A stretch of DNA of 64,000 nt from JAAYZQ01 sp034428935. Its GTDB lineage: Bacteria > Chloroflexota > Anaerolineae > JAAYZQ01. Where the stretch lies: NCBI GenBank assembly GCA_034428935.1, contig DAOUHB010000151.1:1-64000 (forward strand), given 5' to 3'. The notes beneath the pieces were generated by a model. That model searched no databases and was not told where the DNA came from. It saw only the letters and a program-made list of their open reading frames with translations. Made by a program: the position numbers and the translations under genes. This document shows, piece after piece, positions 1 to 7,763 of this stretch; within the stretch, counting starts at the first letter, position 1; every line of letters starts with the position of its first letter.

Positions 1-402
1 GCGGGCGATGGCCAGCATCTCGGGCACCTGTCGCAGGGTGTGGGCCAGGCCGCCGGGGCCTCCGTTCTCGCCGTAGGGCTGCCGCACGCCAAACTGCAGA
101 GGGATCTCCCAGTCGCGCTCCCACGTGCCCTCCCGCGGCCCGACCTCGATGGCCACGACCACGAAGTCGGCGCCGGGCAAAACTTCCTCGCGGTCCGTCG
201 AGCTTTGGATGGTCAGCCCGCCGTCCCATTCACGGTTCAGGCGCCGGGCCAGGGCTTCCACCAACCCCAGCCCATCGCCGTTGAGATCCACCAGGCCGAG
301 GGTGCCGCCTCGCATGTGGGGGCTGCCCACCAGCGTGGCAAGGGTCTTCAGACCAAAGATTGCACTCCCGGCACCGACGATGACGACTTTTGTTCCGCTC
401 AA
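1..402 (-). CDS. GH4-family NAD-dependent glycosidase, N-terminal part (partial)
   Basis: The first 134 codons of a glycoside hydrolase family 4 protein (alpha-galactosidase / alpha-glucosidase / galacturonidase group) run off the low-coordinate edge of the window. The N-terminus is a Rossmann fold with a VVIVGAGSAIFG nucleotide-binding loop. It is followed by the GH4 signature region with Y-x-ENGGPGGL-x-H near residues 116-126. GH4 enzymes cleave glycosidic bonds by NAD- and metal-dependent oxidation and elimination. I chose a TTG start because a GAGGGAGA ribosome site sits just upstream and the conserved beta-strand begins four residues later; no ATG fits. About 480 bases separate it from the MttB gene upstream, mostly repeat DNA, so it is probably a separate unit. 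The family is clear; the sugar substrate cannot be read from this fragment. Confidence 0.85.
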   Translation of the reverse strand, partial: MSGTKVVIVGAGSAIFGLKTLATLVGSPHMRGGTLGLVDLNGDGLGLVEALARRLNREWDGGLTIQSSTDREEVLPGADFVVVAIEVGPREGTWERDWEIPLQFGVRQPYGENGGPGGLAHTLRQVPEMLAIAR

Positions 403-505
403 CTCGTTCTCCCTCGATGGTGCGGCTGCCGTGTCGCTCGCGCGCACGGCGCCGTGCCATTGTACCGCGGAGCCCCCCGGAAGTCAACCACCGGCCGCGC
501 CGTCC

Positions 506-877
506 CTGCAGGCTTTGCCCGGACAAGTCCGGGACTCCAGGTGTGCGCGCGCTCTGGACTCCTCCCTGGCCTGTCCGGCCAGGACAGGCGACTTGTCGAG
601 GGCAGGCCGTGCCGCTTCTGCAGGCTTTGCCCGGACAAGTCCGGGACTCCACGTGCACGCCGCTGGACTCCTCGACTTGTCGAGGGCAGGCCGTGCCGCT
701 TCTGCAGGCTTTGCCCGGACAAGTCCGGGACTCCAGGTGTGCGCGCGCTCTGGACTCCTCCCTGGCCTGTCCGGCCAGGACAGGCGACTTGTCGAGGGCA
801 GGCCGGGACTCCAATCGCGCGCCCCGGACTCCTCCCTGGCCTGTCCGGCCAGGACAGGCGACTTGTCGAGGCCAGGC
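506..877. repeat. Palindromic intergenic repeat cluster (two alternating motifs)
   Basis: This noncoding stretch between the GH4 and MttB genes is built from two alternating motifs. Motif A, about 35 bp, occurs at 506-540, 618-651 and 702-736 and contains the dyad CCCGGACAAGTCCGGG. Motif B, 56 bp, occurs at 554-609 and 750-805, with a diverged copy at about 826-877. Motif B contains CCTGTCC-GGCCA-GGACAGG, which can also fold as CCTGGCC-TGTCC-GGCCAGG. A fourth B copy at 663-693 lacks exactly the 25 bp that form this hairpin. Spacers differ in length, so it is not a CRISPR array. Open frames across it on both strands are repeat artefacts. Confidence 0.85.
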
Positions 878-881
878 GGGA

Positions 882-2321
882 TCAGCGGCAGGCTCGTTCG
901 ACGATGGCGTCCAGGCGCGCCAGGACGTCGGCGGGCAGGGGTTCGGGCCGGTGCTCGGCCAGGATCCGGTCTACGCGCTCGGCGGCGCGCTCGCCCAAGG
1001 TCTTAACGCCCTTGCGCTGCCAGGTCTTGTGGTCGTCCCGCTCCAGGAGGTCGGGCACCCAGGCCTCGCGAAAGTGCCGGCGGGTGTGCTCCTGGTTGAG
1101 GTACTGGCCTTCGGGCCCCACCCGGCCGATGACCTCCACCGCCAGCGACTCGTGCGAAACGTCCACGCCCCGCAGGAAGGCCTGGATCCAGCCGATGAGC
1201 TCCTCGCAGATGGCGAGCTGCGCCAGGGAGAACGTCAGGCCGCTTTCCAGGTAGCCCACGTCGTGGATGAGGTTGCCGCCGCACAGCGACTCGGCCAGGA
1301 GGGTCAGGGCTGCCTCGGCCGCCGCCTGCTGGTCCACGGTCTTGCTGTCGGACACGCCGCCCCAGCCAAAGGAAGGCAGGCGATAGAGGTGGGCCAGCGC
1401 CTGGAAGATGCCGCGCTGGGGGTCGGCGTAGGGCACGGTCATGGTGCGCATGTCCATGGGCGAGGGCTGCATGCCGGTCATGATATAGGGCGCGCCCTCG
1501 CGCTTGAGCTGCGAGAGCACCAGCCCCACCAGCACCCCGGCATTGTCCAGGGCCACGGCGCCGGCCGGTGTGATGGGGCTCGTCACCCCGCCCGTGGAGG
1601 CCGGGATGTAGAGGGCCGGCAGCCCCTTGCCCGCCAGGTAGAGCAGCTTTTGCAGCGCCTCCTGGTTGTGGTTGGTGCCCGAGACGACGTTGATGTAGCA
1701 GGTGACCAGCGGCCGGTGCCGCAGGGCGTCGGCGCCGCCAACCACCGCCTCGGCCATCTCTACCCCGTCGACGAGGCCCCGCAGCTCGTAGGCCACCAGG
1801 ATCAGGGGCTTGGCCGTGTGGCTGAGCATCGCCCGCGCCTGGTAAGCGTCGGCCACGGCCTGGTCCACGTCGGTGGGCAGGACCATGGACATGACAAAAT
1901 CGATGTCGGGCAGGGCGTCGCACACCAGCGTGCCGTCCACCACGTCTTGCAGGACGGGCTTGCGCCGCTCGCCGGTGCGGTGATCCACGATGTGCAGGCA
2001 GTCGGAGCCGGGTCCGTAGTAGCAGCGCTCGCCCTCCAGGCGTATGGCCGGCTCGCCTGCCCGGTTGTAGAGCACCACGCGTCGCGGCACGGTGGAAAAT
2101 GCCCGCTCCACCAGCCCGGAAGGGATGCGCACCAGGTTGCCGTCGCTCACCTCGGCCCCGCCCCTTCGCAGCAGGTCGATGGCCTCCTGGTGATGCAGGC
2201 GAGCGCCAAAGCGCTCCAGGATCTCCAGGCTCGCCCAATGGATGCGCCGCGCCTGCTCCTCGGAAAGGCGGGCGAACTGCACGCTGTTCAGTTGCCGGTC
2301 GTTCACACTCACTTGCGCCAT
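882..2321 (-). CDS. Trimethylamine methyltransferase family protein (MttB-like, non-pyrrolysine)
   Basis: 479 residues, full length for the MttB superfamily of corrinoid-dependent quaternary- or tertiary-amine methyltransferases. Founding members demethylate trimethylamine using pyrrolysine encoded by an in-frame TAG. Non-Pyl relatives demethylate glycine betaine, proline betaine or carnitine and pass the methyl group to a corrinoid protein. This frame has no internal stop, so it is of the non-Pyl type. Family features include the N-terminal segment with RLSEEQARRIHWASLEILERFG and the barrel segment FGWGGVSDSKTVDQQAA. The ATG follows GGAGATGAC. No corrinoid protein, RamA or MtaA/MtvA-type partner lies next to it. 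It is the last gene of the catabolic run and is separated from the LeuD-like gene by a strong hairpin. The substrate is unknown. Confidence 0.88.
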   Translation of the reverse strand: MAQVSVNDRQLNSVQFARLSEEQARRIHWASLEILERFGARLHHQEAIDLLRRGGAEVSDGNLVRIPSGLVERAFSTVPRRVVLYNRAGEPAIRLEGERCYYGPGSDCLHIVDHRTGERRKPVLQDVVDGTLVCDALPDIDFVMSMVLPTDVDQAVADAYQARAMLSHTAKPLILVAYELRGLVDGVEMAEAVVGGADALRHRPLVTCYINVVSGTNHNQEALQKLLYLAGKGLPALYIPASTGGVTSPITPAGAVALDNAGVLVGLVLSQLKREGAPYIMTGMQPSPMDMRTMTVPYADPQRGIFQALAHLYRLPSFGWGGVSDSKTVDQQAAAEAALTLLAESLCGGNLIHDVGYLESGLTFSLAQLAICEELIGWIQAFLRGVDVSHESLAVEVIGRVGPEGQYLNQEHTRRHFREAWVPDLLERDDHKTWQRKGVKTLGERAAERVDRILAEHRPEPLPADVLARLDAIVERACR

Positions 2322-2343
2322 GTCATCTCCGCGTTCAAGAAGA

Positions 2344-2372
2344 GCGACGCACGGGTACCGCCCGTGCGTCGC
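2344..2372 (-). terminator. Intercistronic hairpin between LeuD-like and MttB genes
   Basis: A perfect 12-bp inverted repeat (GCGACGCACGGG, loop of 5) lies between the LeuD-like stop and the MttB ATG. On the minus strand it is followed only by TCTTCTTG, a weak T-tract. It could be a partial terminator or an RNA-stabilising stem that sets MttB expression apart from the upstream genes. The dyad is seen directly; its role is inferred. Confidence 0.5.
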
Positions 2373-2404
2373 ATGTGTCTACCGTAAGCGTTGCAGGAGC
2401 GCGC

Positions 2405-2941
2405 TTACTCCCGGTCGAGAGTCTTGCCGTAGGCGAACAGGTCCCCTGCCTGGTAGATGTCCATTTGCACCCTGGAGAAGGGCTCGGCCTGGAAGGTCTG
2501 CCGGCCGTTCAGCACCATCCGGCCCGTCGCCAGGTCGATCTCCAGCCGGTCGCCGTCCTTGAACTGGGCATAGATCTCGGGCAGGTCGGGCAGGACGACG
2601 ATGGGAAAGCCGCTGTTGATGGCGTTCCGCTTGTAGATGGCGCCAAAGCTGCCGGCAACCACGGCCCCCACCCCCAGGGCGGCGAAACAGTCGACGGCCT
2701 GCTGGCGGCTGGAGCCGGCGCCAAAGTTCGCCCCGGCCAGGAGAACGTCGCCCGGCTCGGCGCGCCTGGCAAAGTCCTCCCAGCCCTTGAGGTTGTCCAG
2801 GGCGTACTGGCCCATCTGGGCAATGTCGGTGATGTGCAGGTAGCGGTTGTGAAAGATCATGTCGGTGTCGATGTCGTCGTACAGCTCGCCGCCGGGCGTC
2901 GTCAGCACCCAAACGCGGCCCGCGATTTTCGTCTCTTTCAT
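2405..2941 (-). CDS. Aconitase/isopropylmalate isomerase-type hydro-lyase, small subunit (LeuD/DmdB-like)
   Basis: 178 residues, the usual length for the small swivel-domain subunit of two-subunit hydro-lyases (3-isopropylmalate, homoaconitate, 2,3-dimethylmalate and related 2-hydroxyacids). Visible motifs are YDDIDTDMI near residue 22 and the substrate-binding loop GANFGAGSSRQQA, followed by GSFGAIYKRNAINSGFP. The large-subunit gene ends 9 bp upstream and the ATG has an AGGAGGACACC ribosome site, so the two are co-translated. True leucine-pathway LeuD proteins usually sit with leuA and leuB, which are absent here. With the citryl-CoA-lyase-like and CoA-ligase genes nearby, a tricarboxylate or citramalate-like substrate is more likely. 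The exact substrate is not determined. Confidence 0.85.
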   Translation of the reverse strand: MKETKIAGRVWVLTTPGGELYDDIDTDMIFHNRYLHITDIAQMGQYALDNLKGWEDFARRAEPGDVLLAGANFGAGSSRQQAVDCFAALGVGAVVAGSFGAIYKRNAINSGFPIVVLPDLPEIYAQFKDGDRLEIDLATGRMVLNGRQTFQAEPFSRVQMDIYQAGDLFAYGKTLDRE

Positions 2942-2950
2942 GGTGTCCTC

Positions 2951-4198
2951 CTAGCCCTCCAGCACCGTCAGCTCGCCAGCCAGCGCTGCCCAGGCAGCCA
3001 CGGTGGGACTGGCCAGGTAGTTGTCGCCGGGGCCCTGCTTGCCGGCAAAGTTGCGGTTGCTGGTCGAGACCTGGACCTGGCCCTCGCCCACCATGCCGAT
3101 GTGCCCCGAGGCGCAGCCGCCGCAGCCTGGATTGCTGATGATGAATCCGGCGTCGAACAGGGTTTGCAGCGTGCCGTCTTGCAGCATCTGGGCATAGACC
3201 TGGCGGGTGGCGGGCACCACCGAGGCCACCATGCCGGGCGCGACGCGCTTGCCCTTGACCACCTCGGCCACGGCCCTCATGTCTTCCAGCCTCCCGTTGG
3301 TGCAGGAGCCGATAAAGACCGAGTCGATGCGGGTGCCGGCCACCTCGCGCACGGGCTTGACGTTGTCGGGCTTGGGCGGGCAGGCCACCAGGGGCTCCAG
3401 GCCGGTGATGTCGACCTCGATCTCGGCGGTGTACTGCGCGCCGGGATCGGCGGCGATGGCCTGGAACTCGTTGCGGCCCGTCCGCGCGCGGCAGTAGGCC
3501 AGGACCTCTTCCGAGGGTGGGATGAGGCCGACGATGCCGCCCATCTCGGTCATCATGCTGGCCAGGGTGATGCGCCCCGCCAGGTCCAGGGCCTCCACCG
3601 CCGGCCCGTAGAACTCCACGGCCTGCCCCAGGGCGCCGCTGGCGCCCAGCACCCGCAGGACGGCCAGCGTCAGGTCCTTGGCCGTACAGGGCCGCTTCAA
3701 CTCGCCCTTGACGGTCACCTTCATGCTGGCCGGCACTTCGAACCAGGTCTTGCCCGCCTTGAAGGTAAAGGCGATGTCCTGGTCGCCCATGCCCTGCCCG
3801 AAGGAGCCGATGGCGCCCAGGATGTTCAGGTGGCTGTCGGTGCCCACGAACGTCGAGCCGGGCCAGGCCAGGCCGCTTTCGATGGCCACGTGGGAGCCGA
3901 TGCCCTGGTCCACGTCATAGACCTTGACCCCCTGCTCCCGGGCCCAATCGCGGCAGATCTGCTGGTTCACGGCGTAGGGGATGTTGTTGGCCGGGGTCAC
4001 CAGGTCAAAGGTAAAAAAGGTCCTGGCCGGGTCGTCCACGGGCGCGCTGCCATAGTGCTTGCGATAGTTCTTGACCACGTTGGCCCCGCCAAAGTCCCGG
4101 GCCGTGCGCGCGTCCAGGCGCATCCAGACGATCTTGCCGGCTTCCACCGGTTCGTCCGAGTGGGCCTGGATGATCTTCTCGATGATTGTCTGGCTCAT
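2951..4198 (-). CDS. Aconitase/isopropylmalate isomerase-type hydro-lyase, large [4Fe-4S] subunit (LeuC/DmdA-like)
   Basis: 415 residues, as expected for the archaeal/DmdA-type large subunit. It should isomerise or hydrate a 2-hydroxy acid through an unsaturated intermediate on a [4Fe-4S] cluster. The three cluster ligands are visible: Cys299 in FIGSCTNGR, and Cys359 and Cys362 in NPGCGGC. GTDSHLNILGAIGSFG (about 119-134) is the conserved active-site segment. The gene starts at ATG after GGAGAGCAGC, 9 bp below the end of the citryl-CoA-lyase-like gene, and is followed closely by the small subunit. Family members include isopropylmalate isomerase, homoaconitase and dimethylmalate dehydratase. 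The neighbours favour action on a citrate-like molecule, but this is inference. Confidence 0.87.
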   Translation of the reverse strand: MSQTIIEKIIQAHSDEPVEAGKIVWMRLDARTARDFGGANVVKNYRKHYGSAPVDDPARTFFTFDLVTPANNIPYAVNQQICRDWAREQGVKVYDVDQGIGSHVAIESGLAWPGSTFVGTDSHLNILGAIGSFGQGMGDQDIAFTFKAGKTWFEVPASMKVTVKGELKRPCTAKDLTLAVLRVLGASGALGQAVEFYGPAVEALDLAGRITLASMMTEMGGIVGLIPPSEEVLAYCRARTGRNEFQAIAADPGAQYTAEIEVDITGLEPLVACPPKPDNVKPVREVAGTRIDSVFIGSCTNGRLEDMRAVAEVVKGKRVAPGMVASVVPATRQVYAQMLQDGTLQTLFDAGFIISNPGCGGCASGHIGMVGEGQVQVSTSNRNFAGKQGPGDNYLASPTVAAWAALAGELTVLEG

Positions 4199-4207
4199 GC
4201 TGCTCTC

Positions 4208-5002
4208 CTACGCGCCGTCCCTGGATGGAAGCGCTCGCTCCGGCGGGCCGTCGTATTCGTGGTTGGTGGGGTCGATGCGGCGCATGGGCCGCTCGCGGGT
4301 CTTTTCTTCGTACACCTGCGCCGTCAACCCCACAGTGCGGCTGATGGCGAACAGGCCGTTGCCCAGCTCGGTGGGGAACCCCAGCTCGCACAGCACGGCG
4401 GCGATGGCCCCGTCGACGTTCATGGGCAGGTCCTTGCCCATGCTCTCCAGCATGGCCTGGCGCAGGGCGTGGCCCATCTCGATGTACTCGCCCGAGGCGC
4501 CGGCCTCGCCGGCCAGGGCAAAGAGGCGCCGGGTGCGGGGGTCGTCGGTGTGAACGCGGTGGCCGTAGCCCGGCACGCGGATCTTTTTGGCGCGAAACTC
4601 GGCCAGCTTTTCCCGGGCGGCGGCCTGGGCGTCGAGCCCCTTTTCCCGCTTGTAGGCCACCAGCTCCAGGAGCACTTTCATGCAGCCCTCGATGGCGCCG
4701 CCGTGGTGCTGGTTGATGGTCATGATGCCGGCGGCGATGGCCGTCGTCAGCGGCGCACCGCCCGAGGCCACGGTTCGCGCCGCCAGGGCGCTGGGCGGCG
4801 TGGCGCCGTGGTCCACCGACGAGACCAGCATGGCGTCCATCAACCGGCCGACCTGGGGCGTGGGCAGCTCGCCCTTGAGCACCAGGTAGACCATCTCGCC
4901 GAAAGAGATGCGGCCCATCAACTGATCGATGGGGTAGCCGCGCACGGCCACCTTGTTGGGCTCGATCTTGGTAATCGCGGTTTTCCAGGCTTCGTCAGCC
5001 AT
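4208..5002 (-). CDS. Citryl-CoA lyase-like protein (citrate synthase superfamily)
   Basis: 264 residues, much shorter than citrate synthase (about 370-430) but close to the stand-alone citryl-CoA lyase of the two-step citrate cleavage known from Hydrogenobacter. The citrate-synthase catalytic set is present: QHHGGAIEGC (His99/His100), VPGYGHRVHTDDPR (His148) and MNVDGA (Asp197). A small lyase of this family with a SucCD-like ligase next to it suggests cleavage of an activated tricarboxylate, such as citryl-CoA, to an acyl-CoA and a 2-oxo acid. Related short proteins could act on methylcitryl-type substrates instead. The ATG follows GAAGGACA. It is 84 bp below the nitrilase gene and 9 bp above the LeuC-like gene. 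Confidence 0.82.
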   Translation of the reverse strand: MADEAWKTAITKIEPNKVAVRGYPIDQLMGRISFGEMVYLVLKGELPTPQVGRLMDAMLVSSVDHGATPPSALAARTVASGGAPLTTAIAAGIMTINQHHGGAIEGCMKVLLELVAYKREKGLDAQAAAREKLAEFRAKKIRVPGYGHRVHTDDPRTRRLFALAGEAGASGEYIEMGHALRQAMLESMGKDLPMNVDGAIAAVLCELGFPTELGNGLFAISRTVGLTAQVYEEKTRERPMRRIDPTNHEYDGPPERALPSRDGA

Positions 5003-5086
5003 TGTCCTTCTCCTTCACAGGATTTTTCCCAGGCGACCCATCTCCAGTAACGCGAGATGCGCCGCTGTTCGTCTTGCTCTCGTTTC

Positions 5087-6109
5087 TCAGGCCGGCCTGT
5101 GCCGCCGGCGGTGCCAGCGCCCCTGAACCGCCAGCCAATCGTCGAACAGGAATTGCACCCAGGGGATGCCCGGGATCAGGGAGCGGCCCGCGGGCAGCGG
5201 CGGCAGGCTCGCCGGGTCGGGGGCGCCGGCCTGCACCCGGGCGACGAGCACCGCCTCGCCCTCCTGCCCCGCCTGCACGATCCGCCGGCCGGTGCCGTCC
5301 AGGATGGCCGAGCGGCCCTGGAGTGGGCTGCGCAGGTGATAGCCCAGGCCCGCGCGGCGCAGCACCCGCAGCGCCTCTCCCGCACGCAGCATGCTCAGGA
5401 ACGACCAGCCGTAGGGGATGGGCGAGCAAAAGGTGCCGCAGCGGGCGGCATAGACCACGGGCACGCCCGCACCGCGGGCGTGGGCCTCCTGGGCCCGCGT
5501 GAACCAGTCCACGCCGTCGACGACCTTGCCCAGGAGGGCCATCCGCTCCAGCCGGGCCAGGACGTTGCCCCCGGCATCTTCCAGGGTGCCGAGGTAGACG
5601 GGCGGCGACGAAGGGATGCACAGCAGGTCCACCCGGCCCTGGTAGGCCCGGGCCAGGTCGGCAAAGACCTCGTCCCAGCAGATGAGCAGGCCGATGCGCC
5701 CCAATTCGGTGCGGGCCACCGCCGCCTCGGCGCCGCGGACAAAGTAGCAGTTCTCCCAGAAGGCGACGTGGTTCTTGCGATAGATGCAACGCCTGCCCGA
5801 GGGCGTGGCCAGCAGAGCGGTGATATAGTCCTGGCCCTCGACGCACGCCGGAAAGGTGCCCACCAGGTGCACCCCCAGCCGCCGTGCCGTCTCGCCGATC
5901 CAGGTCCCCGTCCGACCATCCAGTGGCTCCACCAGGGCATGGTTGCGGTCGGTGTACTCGTAGCCGGTGTTGAACAGCTCGGGCAGGACGACCAACTGCG
6001 CGCCCTGCCCGGCAGCCTCTTCCACCAACCGCTCCGCCCGGGCCAGGTTGTCCTCCACGGCGCCCACCCGGGCGTCCATCTGGATGGCGGCCACTGCCAC
6101 CTCGGCCAT
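5087..6109 (-). CDS. Carbon-nitrogen hydrolase (nitrilase superfamily)
   Basis: 340 residues with the complete nitrilase triad: Glu44 in LPELFNTGYEY, Lys112 in YRKNHV and Cys144 in LLICWDEVF. Enzymes of this fold hydrolyse nitriles, amides or carbamoyl groups through a thioester intermediate. The core ends near residue 290; the Arg/His-rich tail is unusual. The ATG has an AGGAGCGCGAC site that overlaps the stop region of the SucD-like gene, so the two are tightly coupled. In this operon it may release a carboxylate that the CoA ligase then activates, or it may deamidate a pathway intermediate. That is inference from position only; the sequence does not show the substrate. Confidence 0.85.
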   Translation of the reverse strand: MAEVAVAAIQMDARVGAVEDNLARAERLVEEAAGQGAQLVVLPELFNTGYEYTDRNHALVEPLDGRTGTWIGETARRLGVHLVGTFPACVEGQDYITALLATPSGRRCIYRKNHVAFWENCYFVRGAEAAVARTELGRIGLLICWDEVFADLARAYQGRVDLLCIPSSPPVYLGTLEDAGGNVLARLERMALLGKVVDGVDWFTRAQEAHARGAGVPVVYAARCGTFCSPIPYGWSFLSMLRAGEALRVLRRAGLGYHLRSPLQGRSAILDGTGRRIVQAGQEGEAVLVARVQAGAPDPASLPPLPAGRSLIPGIPWVQFLFDDWLAVQGRWHRRRHRPA

Positions 6110-6118
6110 GTCGCGCTC

Positions 6119-7024
<906 letters not shown>

Positions 7025-7055
7025 ATCTGCTTCCTCACTTGTGATTGGGTTGCAC

Positions 7056-7466
7056 TCAGGGTGCAGCGATTTCGAGCACCGCGCGCTCTCCCGGAAAAAA
7101 AGCTCCCTCTCGCCCGATGGTCAGCCGGTAGCTGCCGGGGGCCGCCGTCGTCTCGGTGGTCACCACCAGGTCCGACTGGTGGCAATCCACGAACTCGACG
7201 ACCTTGACCGCCGCACCGTCGGGCAGGCCCCGGACGTCGACCGCCGGCGGCTCGTAACAGGCGCTGGCAAACGCGCCCATGAGGCAGTCCGACTGCCGCA
7301 GCCGAAAGCGTGCTTCTTGCCCGGCCCGGACACGCACCTCAGGGGTTGCCACCTCGAAAGAGCAGGCCGCCTGGTAAACCCAGGCCAGGGCACAGGCCAG
7401 GAGGCACACGCTCAGCGCCACCAGGAGCCCCACCCTGAGGGCGGCCATGCGCCTGCTCTCTTTCAC
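7056..7466 (-). CDS. Small secreted or membrane-anchored protein of unknown function
   Basis: 136 residues starting at GTG after an AGGAG site that overlaps the end of the DUF333 gene. The N-terminus (about residues 7-33) is a hydrophobic signal or anchor segment. The rest is a small beta-rich domain with four Cys residues (CSFEV, QSDCLMG, SACYEPP, VDCHQSD) that could form disulfides outside the cell. It ends in a strand pattern like a small Ig or CARDB-type fold. I do not recognise the family. It lies between the two CoA-ligase subunit genes in the same direction and is presumably co-transcribed. A role in substrate capture or uptake is possible but not shown. Confidence 0.6.
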   Translation of the reverse strand: MKESRRMAALRVGLLVALSVCLLACALAWVYQAACSFEVATPEVRVRAGQEARFRLRQSDCLMGAFASACYEPPAVDVRGLPDGAAVKVVEFVDCHQSDLVVTTETTAAPGSYRLTIGREGAFFPGERAVLEIAAP

Positions 7467-7472
7467 GGTGGA

Positions 7473-7742
7473 TCACTCCTGCGTGCCCGGCGCGCACTCG
7501 CCACGGTAGTAGGCCCACTCCTCGCACTCGGTGCCGTCGTCGAACAGGCAGTAACCCGTCGTGCCCTCTGCCGTGGTCCGCAATTCCAACTCGTAGCCCT
7601 GGTCCACGCAGTACTGCGAGGCCGGGTTCGCGACCTGGACGGGCGACTGGAAGGTGTCTCCCGCCGGTTCCGGCTCCGCACCGCAGCCTGCGACGGCGAG
7701 GGCGAAGAGGATCAGCCCCAGCAGCAACGCCGTTGATCGCAT
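7473..7742 (-). CDS. DUF333 lipoprotein
   Basis: 89 residues. A signal peptide ends in the lipobox LAVAGC, giving a mature N-terminal lipid-modified Cys19. It is followed by a DUF333 domain: ANPASQYCVDQGYELEL, then GTTGYCLFDDGTECEEWAYYRGEC. DUF333 is a small Cys-containing domain of bacterial lipoproteins, sometimes labelled 'hemolysin', whose function is unknown. The ATG has a strong GGAGGAATCC site and lies 21 bp below the SucC-ferredoxin gene. Its place between ligase subunits suggests a recent insertion into the operon or a surface role tied to the substrate. Neither can be decided from sequence. Confidence 0.8.
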   Translation of the reverse strand: MRSTALLLGLILFALAVAGCGAEPEPAGDTFQSPVQVANPASQYCVDQGYELELRTTAEGTTGYCLFDDGTECEEWAYYRGECAPGTQE

Positions 7743-7763
7743 GGATTCCTCCTACCCCGGTCC

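Noticed and set aside
506..877. CRISPR array
   Set aside because: Repeats are palindromic and adjacent, spacers are not unique or uniform in size, and no cas genes are near.
882..2321. Pyrrolysine-containing MttB
   Set aside because: The frame has no in-frame TAG in the region where Pyl would be encoded and reads through with normal codons.
390..2387. 665-codon plus-strand frame through the repeats and MttB
   Set aside because: Runs through tandem repeats and then antisense to MttB; low complexity with no family features.
2405..4198. Leucine-pathway leuCD
   Set aside because: No leuA or leuB neighbour and the small subunit has the GAGSSRQQA loop; context favours another hydro-lyase substrate.
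2099..5050. 983-codon open frame on the plus strand
   Set aside because: Antisense shadow of the MttB, LeuD, LeuC and citryl-CoA-lyase-like genes; GC-rich codon bias leaves the opposite frame open. It has no domain signal.
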